A DNA stretch of 64,000 bases from Aestuariibaculum sp. M13 (GCF_024723255.1 NZ_JANIAC010000004.1:1-64000), one strand, 5' to 3'. Positions 34,278 through 44,490 are shown, numbered from the stretch's first letter. Numbers and translations: made by a program. Notes: generated from the sequence alone by a model not told the origin.

Positions 34278-37241
34278 TTGTATTTAAATTGTCATTCATA
34301 TTACAGTTTACGGTATGGTACCATTACTCCTGAAAACCTGTTAAAAATTGGGCAGTATTACGGGGTTAAAACTATGGCGTTAACCGATATTAATAACACA
34401 TCGGCTTGTCTGGATTTTATACGACTATCTGCTAATTATAATATAAAACCAGTTATTGGTGTCGATTTTAGAAACAAAGCGCAGCAGCAGTTTGTTGTGT
34501 TGGCGAGGAATAATAATGAGTTTGAAAATATAAACGATTATTTGTCTTATCATTTGCATCGTGATTTGCCTTTTCCGAAGCGGGCTAAAACAATGCTCGA
34601 TACCTTTGTTATTTATCCGTTTCAAAATGAAATAGAAATTGAAGCCTTGCGAGAGAATGAATTTATTGGAGTGTCTATAAAGGATCTTAATCGGTTTCGG
34701 TTTTCGAAATACATAAATCAATTAGATAAGGTTGTAATTCTGCAAACTGTATCGTTTACAAATAAAAAGGATTTCAATACGCATCGATTATTACGCGCTA
34801 TAGATAATAACACGCTGTTAAGTAAACTTCCGGCAGAACAACAAGGTACAATACACGACATTGTAAAATCTGCAGACGATATTATAAAAGCATTTCAAGA
34901 TTTTCCTGAAATAATTACGAATACCCAACGCTTACTAGATGCCTGTAATATAGATTTCGATTTTTCGCAACGCAAACCAAATAATAAAAAAGCGTATACA
35001 GGAAACGTCGATTTAGATTTCAAATTACTTAAAAAACTAGCTTATAAAGGCATGACGTATAGATATGCCGAGGTTAATGATGTCTTGTTAGATCGTATTG
35101 CAAAAGAGCTTAAGATTATAAAAGAAAAAGGATTTGTTTCTTATTTTTTAATCAACTGGAAGATTTTGAAATACGCACGTAGTAAAGGTTACTTCTATGT
35201 AGGTCGTGGTAGTGGTGCCAATAGTGTTATCGCGTATTTATTGCGTATTACCGATGTCGACCCGATAGAATTAGATTTGTACTTCGAGCGTTTTATTAAC
35301 CTGTACAGAACCAATCCGCCAGATTTTGATATTGATTTTTCCTGGAAAGATAGAGACGATATAACCAGATTCATTTTCGAACGGTTTGAGCACACCGCTT
35401 TAATTACGGTTTACAATACCTTTAAATACAAGGCGTCTATTCGCGAATTGGGTAAGGTTTTTGGTTTGCCAAAACATGAAATAGATGTGTTGACCTTAGG
35501 AAGTTTCAATTATGATGCTTTAGATGATCTTTCAAGACTAGTTATTACTTATAGTAAGCACATACAAGGATTTCCTAATTATCTGGGGATTCATGCGGGA
35601 GGTATTCTTATTTCTGAAAAGCCAATACATTATTATACAGCTACATTTATGCCGCCTAAAGGCTATGTAACAACGCAGTTTGATATGGTTGTTGCCGAAG
35701 ATATTGGTCTGTATAAATTTGATATTTTAAGTCAGCGTGGATTAGGAAAAATTAAAGATGCTGTCGAAATCGTAAAGTATAATAATCCGGATGATGTGCC
35801 TATCGATATTCATGATATTAAACGGTTTAAAGAAGACGATAACATTAAATTTCTGTTGAAGAATGCCAAGGCCATTGGTTGTTTTTATGTCGAATCGCCG
35901 GCCATGCGTATGCTGTTAAAAAAGCTTCAGGTTGATAATTATCTGGGGCTGGTAGCTGCGAGTTCGGTAATCCGGCCGGGAGTTGCAAAGTCGGGGATGA
36001 TGCGCGAATATATTTTACGGTATCGGTATCCTGAACGCCGACGCGATGCACATCCGGTATTACGCGATATTATGCCCGAAACCTATGGTGTTATGGTGTA
36101 TCAGGAAGATGTGATTAAAGTGGCGCATTTTTTTGCGGGTTTAAATTTAGGGGAAGCCGATATGTTGCGTCGGGGTATGTCTGGGAAATTCAGATCGAGA
36201 GAGGAATTTTTAAAAGTGAAGGATGCATTTTTTGAAAACTGTAAAAAGTCGAATAAAGCATTAGACCTAACCAAGGAAATCTGGCGGCAGATTGAAAGTT
36301 TTGCGGGCTATGCTTTTGCCAAGGGGCACTCGGCATCTTACGCCGTAGAAAGTTATCAGAGTTTATTTTTAAAGGCGTATTATCCGTTGGAATATATGGT
36401 GGCAACCATCAATAATTATGGCGGATTTTATCAAACCGAATATTATGTGCACGAAGCGCGAATGCATGGCGGTATTATTGAAGCACCTTGTGTTAACAAT
36501 AGTGGTATTGATACGGTTATTAAAGGAAAATCGATATACATTGGGTTTAAATTTTTACATGCTTTTGAAGATAAAATAGGAATAAAAATACTCAAAGAAC
36601 GCCAGGCATACGGGGCTTTTTTCGATTTAGACGATTTTATAGATCGGGTGAACATCGGTATAGAGCAGCTTATTATTTTAATTAAGATTAATGCCTTCCG
36701 TTTTACGGGAAAAAATAAAAGAGAATTACTGTGGGAAGCGCATATGAAAGTGAGTAAAACAGTTGTGAACGACCATGAAATAACCTTGTTTAAACCCAAT
36801 AGAAAAGCCTTTGTTATTCCTGAATTGCCACAGACTCCTTTAGAAGACGCTTTCGATGAAATTGAATTGTTGGGGTTTTCATTATGTAGTCCGTTTCATT
36901 TGTTGCGTGAACCTTTAACAGACCCGATGTGCGCATTCGATTTGATTAATAATATTGGTCGTGTTATAACTATTCAAGGGTATTTGGTTACTGTAAAGCG
37001 CACGAAAACATCTAACGGAAAGATGATGTATTTCGGAACGTTTTTAGATGTCGCAGGCGATTTTTTAGATACGGTTCATTTTCCGCCGGTAGCCTTAAAA
37101 TACCCGTTTCGAGGAAAAGGTATTTATAACATTACCGGTAAGGTGATTGAAGAGTTCGATTGTATAACTGTTGAGGTGTCTAAAATGGAGCGCTTGCCTA
37201 TTATTGAAGATCCGAGATATTCAAATAAACCATTAGGGTGA
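34278..37241 (+). CDS. DnaE-like error-prone DNA polymerase III alpha subunit
   Basis: A C-family polymerase, 987 residues here, clearly shorter than replicative DnaE. The N-terminal PHP domain is degenerate: the first metal-binding His of HxH is Asn4 (YLNCHSYYS), so proofreading metals are probably lost. The polymerase core is intact: GRGSGANS loop, catalytic Asp351 and Asp353 (PDFDIDF) and Asp482 (LYKFDIL). A C-terminal OB-like domain follows (GRVITIQGYLVTVKRTKT). This is the DnaE2-type pattern used for translesion synthesis. TTG 34278 is chosen since homologues begin (M)YLNCHSYYS; an earlier TTG at 34260 would leave almost no leader. It overlaps dinB at TGATG. Confidence 0.87.
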   Translation: MYLNCHSYYSLRYGTITPENLLKIGQYYGVKTMALTDINNTSACLDFIRLSANYNIKPVIGVDFRNKAQQQFVVLARNNNEFENINDYLSYHLHRDLPFPKRAKTMLDTFVIYPFQNEIEIEALRENEFIGVSIKDLNRFRFSKYINQLDKVVILQTVSFTNKKDFNTHRLLRAIDNNTLLSKLPAEQQGTIHDIVKSADDIIKAFQDFPEIITNTQRLLDACNIDFDFSQRKPNNKKAYTGNVDLDFKLLKKLAYKGMTYRYAEVNDVLLDRIAKELKIIKEKGFVSYFLINWKILKYARSKGYFYVGRGSGANSVIAYLLRITDVDPIELDLYFERFINLYRTNPPDFDIDFSWKDRDDITRFIFERFEHTALITVYNTFKYKASIRELGKVFGLPKHEIDVLTLGSFNYDALDDLSRLVITYSKHIQGFPNYLGIHAGGILISEKPIHYYTATFMPPKGYVTTQFDMVVAEDIGLYKFDILSQRGLGKIKDAVEIVKYNNPDDVPIDIHDIKRFKEDDNIKFLLKNAKAIGCFYVESPAMRMLLKKLQVDNYLGLVAASSVIRPGVAKSGMMREYILRYRYPERRRDAHPVLRDIMPETYGVMVYQEDVIKVAHFFAGLNLGEADMLRRGMSGKFRSREEFLKVKDAFFENCKKSNKALDLTKEIWRQIESFAGYAFAKGHSASYAVESYQSLFLKAYYPLEYMVATINNYGGFYQTEYYVHEARMHGGIIEAPCVNNSGIDTVIKGKSIYIGFKFLHAFEDKIGIKILKERQAYGAFFDLDDFIDRVNIGIEQLIILIKINAFRFTGKNKRELLWEAHMKVSKTVVNDHEITLFKPNRKAFVIPELPQTPLEDAFDEIELLGFSLCSPFHLLREPLTDPMCAFDLINNIGRVITIQGYLVTVKRTKTSNGKMMYFGTFLDVAGDFLDTVHFPPVALKYPFRGKGIYNITGKVIEEFDCITVEVSKMERLPIIEDPRYSNKPLG

Positions 37242-38458
37242 TGAGAAACGACAGGGCGATAGTACATATGGATTTGGATACGTTTTTTGTATCCTGTGAA
37301 CGTTTGTTAGATAACAGATTAGTTGGTAAACCTGTGTTAATTGGGGGAACGTCAGATCGTGGTGTAGTGGCGTCCTGTAGTTATGAGGCTCGCAAGTTTG
37401 GAATACATTCAGCCATGCCCATGCGCATGGCAAAGCAGTTATGTCCTGAAGCGATTGTTTTAAGAGGGAATTCGGGAATTTATACTAAGTTTTCTAATGC
37501 GGTTACCGAAATTATTAAGGAAAGTGTGCCGCTTTATGAGAAATCGTCTATTGACGAATTTTATATCGATTTAACCGGAATGGATAAGTTTTTTGGATGC
37601 CTTCAGTTGGCTTCCGAAATCCGGTCAAGAATTATAAAAGAAACCGGATTGCCTATTTCTTTTGGTTTATCTGCTAATAAAACCGTTTCTAAAATTGCTA
37701 CAGGCGAAGCGAAGCCTAATAATCAAATTCAAATACCTGTGGGGCATGAAAAAACGTTTTTGTCGCCGTTATCGGTAAAAAAAATTCCCATGGTAGGAGA
37801 TGTAACTTACAAAGCCATGTGCGATTTGGGAATTAAGCAGATTGAAACCATTCAAAAAATGCCTATGGAAATGATGTTTAAGGTATTTGGAAAAAATGGT
37901 ATTGCTATTTGGAAAAAGGCTAACGGAATAGATAATAGTCCTGTGGTGCAGTATCGCGAAAGAAAATCAATTTCAACCGAACGTACCTTCGATAAAGACA
38001 CCACCGATGTTAATAAACTTAAAAGTATTATTAGTGCCATGGCCGAAAATTTAGCCTACCAATTGCGTCGCGGAAATAAATTAACGGCATGTATAACCTT
38101 TAAAATTCGATACTCCGATTTTCAAACCTATACCCAGCAAAAACGTATTCCTTACAGTGCTGCCGATCATCATATTATTCCAGTGGTTATGGAGCTTTAT
38201 AATAAGTTATATCAACGCCGTTTACTGGTTAGATTAATAGGTGTTAAGTTTAGTCATTTGGTTGAGGGTGGACATCAAATCGACTTATTTGAAGACGACG
38301 ATAAAACCATCAGGCTCTACCAGGCACTCGATAATATGCGCGAACGTTATGGAGATAGAGCTGTTATTAGAGCTTCCGGTATGGGAGCTAAAAGTATAAG
38401 TCGATGGAATCCTTTTAATGGTGATGCTCCGCCTTTGTTAGCTAATAGGAGGCAGTAA
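37241..38458 (+). CDS. dinB: DNA polymerase IV (Y-family translesion polymerase)
   Basis: A 405-residue Y-family polymerase. Catalytic residues are Asp11 (HMDLDTFF) and Asp105/Glu106 (SSIDEFYID). A beta-clamp-binding motif, QIDLF at 346-350, lies before a 55-residue tail. The ATG shares bases with the stop of the DnaE-like gene (TGATG), so translation is coupled and the two polymerases are made together. A GTG one codon earlier is possible. With the LexA-like repressor it forms a mutagenesis cassette; no imuA-type gene is present. Confidence 0.93.
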   Translation: MRNDRAIVHMDLDTFFVSCERLLDNRLVGKPVLIGGTSDRGVVASCSYEARKFGIHSAMPMRMAKQLCPEAIVLRGNSGIYTKFSNAVTEIIKESVPLYEKSSIDEFYIDLTGMDKFFGCLQLASEIRSRIIKETGLPISFGLSANKTVSKIATGEAKPNNQIQIPVGHEKTFLSPLSVKKIPMVGDVTYKAMCDLGIKQIETIQKMPMEMMFKVFGKNGIAIWKKANGIDNSPVVQYRERKSISTERTFDKDTTDVNKLKSIISAMAENLAYQLRRGNKLTACITFKIRYSDFQTYTQQKRIPYSAADHHIIPVVMELYNKLYQRRLLVRLIGVKFSHLVEGGHQIDLFEDDDKTIRLYQALDNMRERYGDRAVIRASGMGAKSISRWNPFNGDAPPLLANRRQ

Positions 38459-38735
38459 ATTAAAGGCTGCTTTTATAATTTTAACATTTTGGTTTTTTAA
38501 GGGTTTTTGATTTTTAATACGTTATTATATTCGAAGGCAGCATAATAATTACAGATTGTAAAATATATATAATGAGCTGATATTTAGTTTGGTGTTAGTT
38601 TTGGTAGTTTGTAATTGATAAATATGTCCCCGTTATTCGCATAAAAACTAGTGTAATTTTTAGTAAAGAATACAGAAATTTGTTAGGGGTGCATATGCCG
38701 AATGTTAAAAAATGATTTAAAAGAAATATATAGTA
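38459..38735. other. Intergenic region before the PhoD-like gene
   Basis: AT-rich, with no open frame or strong hairpin seen. It should hold the promoter of the PhoD-sulfatase pair, but no convincing TTTG/TAnnTTTG pair was found. Confidence 0.4.
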
Positions 38736-41345
38736 ATGAAACGTAGAGAATATTTAAAAACCATTGTTTTGGGATCTGTTTTGCCAATGGCATTTTCCAG
38801 TTATGGTTTGTCTTCACATATAGAAGAATTATGGGATTCTAAAAAGAAAGTCAAATTTAAAAGCCAGTGGGATAAATTTCAGGATATGAAATGGGCAGGG
38901 CCCGAGTATTGGGGAAACCGTTTGCAAGATTGGGAGATACGCAATGGAGCTGTCGAATGTGTGGTAGCAGGTAAAGAACGAAATCTGCATTTATTAACAG
39001 TCATGCATCAACATGGCGATTCTGCTTTAGATTTAGAAGTTACCATTGAAACCAAGGGTGCACTGCAAAATTATAAAAAAGGCTGCATAGGCATGCTTTT
39101 GGGTGCGAAGGGTAAATTTGACGATTATCGTTCGGCCGCTGTTTTCGGTAAAGGGTTAGAAATAGGGTTAAACACTAAAGGAAAACTACAGGTTGGTGAG
39201 CAGGAAATTAAAACACCATTTTCTCAAATTCCAGAAAGTTTCAAATTACATATAAAAACAAAGCCTTCAAAAAATGAAGAGCAAGCATTAGTTGTTCGTA
39301 TTTTAAATCCGGAAAATAACAAGGAATTATTTGAAAGTCCCGAGTTAAAGGTTAAAAATGAAGAATTGGCAGGAACATTTGCTTTGCTTTCTAATATCGA
39401 TTTGGGGTGGAAAGTTGAAGATATATCAACATGTTCTTTTAGAGATTGGAAGATAGAAGGTGATGCGCTTCAGGAAAATGAAACGCAGTTATTCGGTCCT
39501 GTTTGTTTTGCCCAATATACCTTGAATAAAGGGAAGTTAAAGTTAATGGCTCAGTGTTCGCCATTTGAAAGTTTATCAGGACATTCGGTTGGATTTGAGG
39601 TTTTCAAAGATGGCGAGTGGAAAACCATTTCTAAAGGCGAATTGGTTAACGATGGAAGAAACAAACTATTTGAAGTAAAAAACTGGAATGAATCAAGTGA
39701 TATTCCATACCGTATTTGTGCAGAGATTCCTCAGTCTAATGGTGTAAAACGTTATTATTATGAAGGAACCATTAAAGCTGAACCTAAAGATAAGGAAGAT
39801 TTAAATATTGCGGTGCTAAATTGTAATATGCACTATGGTTTTCCAGATCAGGACATCGTGGATAATTTAAAGAAGTTGTCGTATGATGTTTGCGTGTTTT
39901 TAGGTGATCAGTTTTACGAAGGTACTGGTGGTTATGGCGTACAGTATGAAGGAGAGTATGATAAACGATGTTTAGATTTCTTAAGAAAATGGATGATGTT
40001 CGGATGGTCGTATCGCGAAGTGTTCCGTCATCACCCGTGTGGAATTATTACAGATGATCATGATGTATTTCACGGTAATCTATGGGGATGTGGGGGAACA
40101 CATGCCGATACAAGTTTAGGTTATGGATCTAAAGCTCAAGATTCCGGAGGCTATAAAATGGATGCCGATTGGGTAAATATGGCACAATTTACACAAACTG
40201 GTCATTTACCAGATCCGTACGATGCAACGCCCGTGCAACAAGGTATTAATGTGTATTACACGCAATGGGATTACGCAGGCGTGAGTTTTGCTATTTTAGA
40301 AGATAGAAAGTTTAAATCGGCACCTAAAACTGTACTTCCGGAAGAAGCCGATGTGTTTAATGGATTCATTAGAAATACAGAATTCGATATTAAAAAGCAC
40401 AGAGATATTGATGCTGAATTGCTGGGAGAAAGACAAGAAACATTCTTAAAAAATTGGGTAGATGACTGGTCTAACGATACGCAGATGAAAATCTTATTAT
40501 CTCAAACAAATTTTGCAACTATTGCGACATTACCAAAAGGTGCAACGAGTGATGATATGGTACCTGGTTTACGCGTTCCAGAAAAAGGAGAATATGTTGA
40601 AGGCGATGATTTTACCAAAGATATGGATTCGAACGGATGGCCTCAAAATAAGCGAGATGAAACTTTAGAGATTATTCGTAAAGGCTTTACGTTTCATATT
40701 GCCGGAGATCAACATTTGGGAACTTTTGTGCAATACGGGGTTGAAGAGCATGGTGATAGCGGATTCGCATTTACTGGACCAGCGCTTAATAATATCTGGC
40801 CACGACGTTTTTGGCCACCAGTAAATTCAGCAAACCACTCTGTTGAAAACCCTGCATATAGAGGAGATTTCGAGGATGGCTTTGGGAATAAAATATCAGT
40901 ACACGCTGTAACCAATCCTTTTGATCATCATAAAGAACCAGCTGTTTTATATAACAGATCCACAGGATTTGGTATGGTTTCGGTGAATAAAAAGAAACGA
41001 ACTATTACCAGTTCGTGTTATGAAAGATTTAAAGATGTTACTAAGGAAGATGCGCAGTATCCGGGATGGCCAATTACGGTGACACAGGAAGATCAGCTGT
41101 TTAAAAAAGCAAAGTATGTACTTCCTGAACTTACAATAGCATCAGAAGTTTTACCGGTAGTTAGAATTGTTGATGAACATGACGAATTAGTATATTCATT
41201 ACCGCTGTCAGAAAAAACATTTTTGCCTAAAGTGTATAAAAAGGGAAATTATACGATTCAGTTTTTGGTAAATAATGAATTAAAAAAGGAAATAAAGTCG
41301 GAAGCTTCAAATGAAAATTTAGGGGCTATTACTGTTTGGATTTAA
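38736..41345 (+). CDS. PhoD-like alkaline phosphatase/phosphodiesterase family protein
   Basis: An 869-residue exported protein. The N-terminus has a twin-arginine-like motif (KRREYLKTI) and a hydrophobic stretch, so Tat export is likely. Residues 40-235 resemble a concanavalin-like sugar-binding fold, about 240-350 a beta-sandwich, and 355-780 a PhoD-type metallophosphatase with LNCNMHYGF, FLGDQFYEG, ITDDHDVFHGN and FHIAGDQHLG as metal-binding blocks. A substrate cannot be named; phosphorylated or other polymer fragments are possible. The sulfatase follows 9 bases later, so the two are one operon. Confidence 0.82.
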   Translation: MKRREYLKTIVLGSVLPMAFSSYGLSSHIEELWDSKKKVKFKSQWDKFQDMKWAGPEYWGNRLQDWEIRNGAVECVVAGKERNLHLLTVMHQHGDSALDLEVTIETKGALQNYKKGCIGMLLGAKGKFDDYRSAAVFGKGLEIGLNTKGKLQVGEQEIKTPFSQIPESFKLHIKTKPSKNEEQALVVRILNPENNKELFESPELKVKNEELAGTFALLSNIDLGWKVEDISTCSFRDWKIEGDALQENETQLFGPVCFAQYTLNKGKLKLMAQCSPFESLSGHSVGFEVFKDGEWKTISKGELVNDGRNKLFEVKNWNESSDIPYRICAEIPQSNGVKRYYYEGTIKAEPKDKEDLNIAVLNCNMHYGFPDQDIVDNLKKLSYDVCVFLGDQFYEGTGGYGVQYEGEYDKRCLDFLRKWMMFGWSYREVFRHHPCGIITDDHDVFHGNLWGCGGTHADTSLGYGSKAQDSGGYKMDADWVNMAQFTQTGHLPDPYDATPVQQGINVYYTQWDYAGVSFAILEDRKFKSAPKTVLPEEADVFNGFIRNTEFDIKKHRDIDAELLGERQETFLKNWVDDWSNDTQMKILLSQTNFATIATLPKGATSDDMVPGLRVPEKGEYVEGDDFTKDMDSNGWPQNKRDETLEIIRKGFTFHIAGDQHLGTFVQYGVEEHGDSGFAFTGPALNNIWPRRFWPPVNSANHSVENPAYRGDFEDGFGNKISVHAVTNPFDHHKEPAVLYNRSTGFGMVSVNKKKRTITSSCYERFKDVTKEDAQYPGWPITVTQEDQLFKKAKYVLPELTIASEVLPVVRIVDEHDELVYSLPLSEKTFLPKVYKKGNYTIQFLVNNELKKEIKSEASNENLGAITVWI

Positions 41346-41354
41346 TCATTATTC

Positions 41355-43379
41355 ATGAAAAGAGTATTTAAATTTGGAGTGTTATTATGGTTTTGTGCTT
41401 CTGCTTCAGTCGGGGCACAGCAAACAAAGCCGACAAAACCCAATATCATTTTTATTCTAACAGACGATTTAGGTTACGGCGATATTGGTGTGTTTTATCA
41501 AAATCAACGTAAAACTAAAGGAAACCGTTCAGAGCCGTGGTTAAGCACTCCAAATCTCGATACAATGGCTCATGAAGGCACCATGCTTACGCAGCATTAT
41601 TCGGCAGCACCGGTTTGTGCTCCTTCAAGAAGTTCGCTGTTAACCGGATTGTCACAAGGACATGCCAACGTAAGAGATAACCAATTTGATAAAGCTTTAG
41701 CCGATAACTATACCATTGGTAATGTCGCCCAGAAAATGGGATATGTTACCGCCGCAATTGGTAAATGGGGGTTGCAGGGAGCTGATTCTGAAGGCTGGCC
41801 AAGTACACCAAATAAAAGAGGATTCGACTATTTTTATGGGTATATGCGGCATAGTGACGGGCACGAGCATTATCCGGTTGAAGGTATTTACCGTGGGAAA
41901 AAGGAAGTTTGGGAAAATGATAAAGAAGTGTCTCAAGGTCTGGACAAATGTTATACTACCGATTTATGGACGGCTGTCGCTAAAAAATGGATTGTAGAAC
42001 AAGCTAAAACCGAAAAACCATTTTTAATGTATTTAGCTTACGATACGCCACATGCTGTATTAGAATTACCAACGCAAAAATATCCTAGTGGAGGTGGTTT
42101 GAAAGGCGGATTGCAATGGACAGGGACTTCCGGGCAAATGATAAATACAGCATCAGGAACTCCAGATTCGTATATGCATCCGGAATACGCCCAAGCCACT
42201 TATGATGATGATGATAATGAAAATACACCTGAAATAGCCTGGCCTGAAACCTATAAACGTTATGCAACGAGTGTTAGGCGTATTGATGATGCTGTTGGAG
42301 ATGTGATGCAGTTGCTTAAAGATTTGAATATAGACGAGAATACTTTGGTAATCTTTACTTCCGATAATGGGCCGTCTAATGAATCGTATTTACCAAAAGG
42401 TTACGCAGCTAATAGTCCTGAGTTTTTTGATAGCTTTGGTCCGTTTGATGGTATGAAACGTGATGTTTTAGAAGGTGGAGAACGCATGCCGTTAATAGCA
42501 AGATGGCCAGAACATATTCCTGAAAATATAAAAATAGATGAGCCGAGTATTTCTTACGATTGGTTGGCGACATTTACAGATGTTGCTGGTTTTTCAGCAC
42601 CGGCGATAAGCGATGGTGTTTCTATTTTACCTGCTTTAACAGGAAAAAAATCAAATGAAAAGTCACTAATTTATTCGGAGTATGTTTTTCCAGGGAAAAC
42701 GCCTAATTACCAAGATTTTTCACCAAACAACAGACAGCGCGTTCGTAATCAAATGCAAATGATTCGATCAGGAGACCTGGTTGGTATTCGTTACGATATT
42801 CAGTCTGCTGATGATGATTTTGAAATTTATGATGTGATTAATGATACGCATCAATCGCGTAATTTAGCAGGAAATGATTCGCTTGTTGAGGTTCAGCAAC
42901 AAATGAAAGATAAGGTGCTTCGTATTCGTCGAGCAGATAAACAAGCTAAACGTCCTTACGATAATGTTCCTGTTCCAGCTTTAAGCAAAAGGGTGAAAAT
43001 GAAATGGTATTGGAAATCTTTTGATGGAGACTATCCTTGGTTACCTAATTTATCAACAATGCAACCAATAAAAGAAGGTCGTGTTTCAAAATTAAATAAG
43101 GTGAAGTATGAAAAAATTTCAGGTGGATTATGGCTATTAGATGGATACATTAACGTTCCTGAAACTGGGATTTATGCTTTTGAATTTAGCGCTCAGGAAA
43201 CAGGTGTTGTAAGATTGCATGATGCTATATTGTTTGATGCTGATTACGGATATACATCCGGAACAGTTAAAACTACAACAATGGTTTTAGAGAAAGGTGT
43301 GCACCCGGTTAAAATATACTTGTCTAATAAAGAAAAACAGCAAAATCCATTCAGTTTTTCGTGGACTTTTACAGACTAA
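41355..43379 (+). CDS. Formylglycine-dependent sulfatase
   Basis: A 674-residue secreted S1-family sulfatase that probably removes sulfate from glycans. A signal peptide (1-21, VGA|QQ) is present. Asp37/Asp38 (ILTDDLG) bind calcium and Cys88 in CAPSRSSLLTG is the residue oxidised to formylglycine. Other active-site blocks are AAIGKWG and FTSDNGPSNE. After the sulfatase core, residues about 545-674 form a PA14-like or beta-sandwich domain (GYINVPETGIYAFEFSAQ). It follows the PhoD-like gene by 9 bases, and a terminator ends the operon before the xylose genes. Confidence 0.92.
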   Translation: MKRVFKFGVLLWFCASASVGAQQTKPTKPNIIFILTDDLGYGDIGVFYQNQRKTKGNRSEPWLSTPNLDTMAHEGTMLTQHYSAAPVCAPSRSSLLTGLSQGHANVRDNQFDKALADNYTIGNVAQKMGYVTAAIGKWGLQGADSEGWPSTPNKRGFDYFYGYMRHSDGHEHYPVEGIYRGKKEVWENDKEVSQGLDKCYTTDLWTAVAKKWIVEQAKTEKPFLMYLAYDTPHAVLELPTQKYPSGGGLKGGLQWTGTSGQMINTASGTPDSYMHPEYAQATYDDDDNENTPEIAWPETYKRYATSVRRIDDAVGDVMQLLKDLNIDENTLVIFTSDNGPSNESYLPKGYAANSPEFFDSFGPFDGMKRDVLEGGERMPLIARWPEHIPENIKIDEPSISYDWLATFTDVAGFSAPAISDGVSILPALTGKKSNEKSLIYSEYVFPGKTPNYQDFSPNNRQRVRNQMQMIRSGDLVGIRYDIQSADDDFEIYDVINDTHQSRNLAGNDSLVEVQQQMKDKVLRIRRADKQAKRPYDNVPVPALSKRVKMKWYWKSFDGDYPWLPNLSTMQPIKEGRVSKLNKVKYEKISGGLWLLDGYINVPETGIYAFEFSAQETGVVRLHDAILFDADYGYTSGTVKTTTMVLEKGVHPVKIYLSNKEKQQNPFSFSWTFTD

Positions 43380-43410
43380 GACATTAATTCAAGTAACTTA
43401 AAACAGTTAT

Positions 43411-43447
43411 AAAACGGGAATCATATTAAAAATGATTCCCGTTTTTG
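43411..43447 (+). terminator. Terminator after the sulfatase
   Basis: AAAACGGGAATCA (43411-43423) pairs with TGATTCCCGTTTT (43433-43445) over a 9-base loop, then a T-rich tail. It separates the PhoD-sulfatase operon from the GntR gene. Confidence 0.85.
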
Positions 43448-43499
43448 TTTTCATATTAAAAAAATAATTATTTTTACAAACCAGAACAGAACAGAACGG

Positions 43500-44489
43500 A
43501 TGATGCATTTCGATTTAAATTTTAATACCGATATTCCAAAATACCAGCAACTTGTTAATGTTATAAATGATGCGCTGGCAAATAATTCGTTAGGAAGCGG
43601 AGATCCTTTGCCGTCTGTTAATACTATGTGCAAAGACTATAGTTTGTCCAGAGATACGGTGTTCAAGGCATATTCTATTTTAAAGGATAATGGCGTTATA
43701 GAGTCTGTACCTAATAAAGGATATTTTGTAGCCAATGATACCAGAAAAGTGCTTTTGGTACTAGATACATTTAAGGCCTATAAAGAAGTGTTGTATCATG
43801 CTTTTGTAAATAATTTGCCTAAAAATGTGATTGTAGATGTGCAGTTTCATCATTACAACATCAATAATTTTAAAACCATTTTACAGAATAGTAAAGGGAA
43901 ATATTATAAGTATGTGGTAATGAATTTTAACAATAAAGAGGTTGCCTCCATATTATCAGATTTCGATAAAGATAAGTTATTACTAATCGACTGGAATATT
44001 CAAGCTGAAGATACTCATAATTACGTGTTTCAGGATTTTGGTGAGGCATTTCAGAAGGCTTTAGAACCAGCGGTTTTAGCATTTAAAAAGTATAAACGTT
44101 TAGTGTTTGTTTATCCTTCTTTTACAAGTCATCCGCCAGAAACAGTTAAGTTTTTCAAAACGTTTTGCGAATCAAATAAACTAAACTATAAGGTAATCAC
44201 CGATGTTAAGGACTTTGATGTGAAAAAGGGAGAGGCTTACATTAGTGTTAGCGATCGCATTTTAGGAAGTTTTTTAGAACAATGTCGTTCCAATGATTTA
44301 GAACCAGGAACCGATGTTGGCTTTTTGTCTTATAACGAAACCCCTATGAAACCCTTTATTTATAAAGGTATTTCGGTCGTGTCAACCGATTTTAAAGCTA
44401 TGGGAGCCACAGCAGCAGCTTTTGTAAATGAAGATAAAAACATTCAAACATATATACCAACAAAACTCATATTAAGAGAATCATTATAA
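43500..44489 (+). CDS. GntR-family transcriptional regulator with sugar-binding domain
   Basis: A 329-residue regulator. Residues 1-78 form a GntR winged helix (IPKYQQLVNVINDAL, DPLPSVNTMCKDYSLSRDTVFKAYSIL). Residues 80-329 look like a LacI-type periplasmic-binding-protein fold (VLLVLDTFKAYKEVLYHAF), which binds the inducer. It lies one base upstream of xylB, so it is the likely xylose-responsive regulator of this operon and controls its own transcript. Two adjacent ATGs at 43500 and 43503 are possible starts. Just before them CAGAA is repeated three times. Confidence 0.9.
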   Translation: MMHFDLNFNTDIPKYQQLVNVINDALANNSLGSGDPLPSVNTMCKDYSLSRDTVFKAYSILKDNGVIESVPNKGYFVANDTRKVLLVLDTFKAYKEVLYHAFVNNLPKNVIVDVQFHHYNINNFKTILQNSKGKYYKYVVMNFNNKEVASILSDFDKDKLLLIDWNIQAEDTHNYVFQDFGEAFQKALEPAVLAFKKYKRLVFVYPSFTSHPPETVKFFKTFCESNKLNYKVITDVKDFDVKKGEAYISVSDRILGSFLEQCRSNDLEPGTDVGFLSYNETPMKPFIYKGISVVSTDFKAMGATAAAFVNEDKNIQTYIPTKLILRESL

Positions 44490-44490
44490 C

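Noticed and set aside
34278-37241. Replicative DNA polymerase III alpha
   Set aside because: Degenerate PHP metal site, short length, and linkage to dinB and an S24 repressor point to a translesion enzyme.
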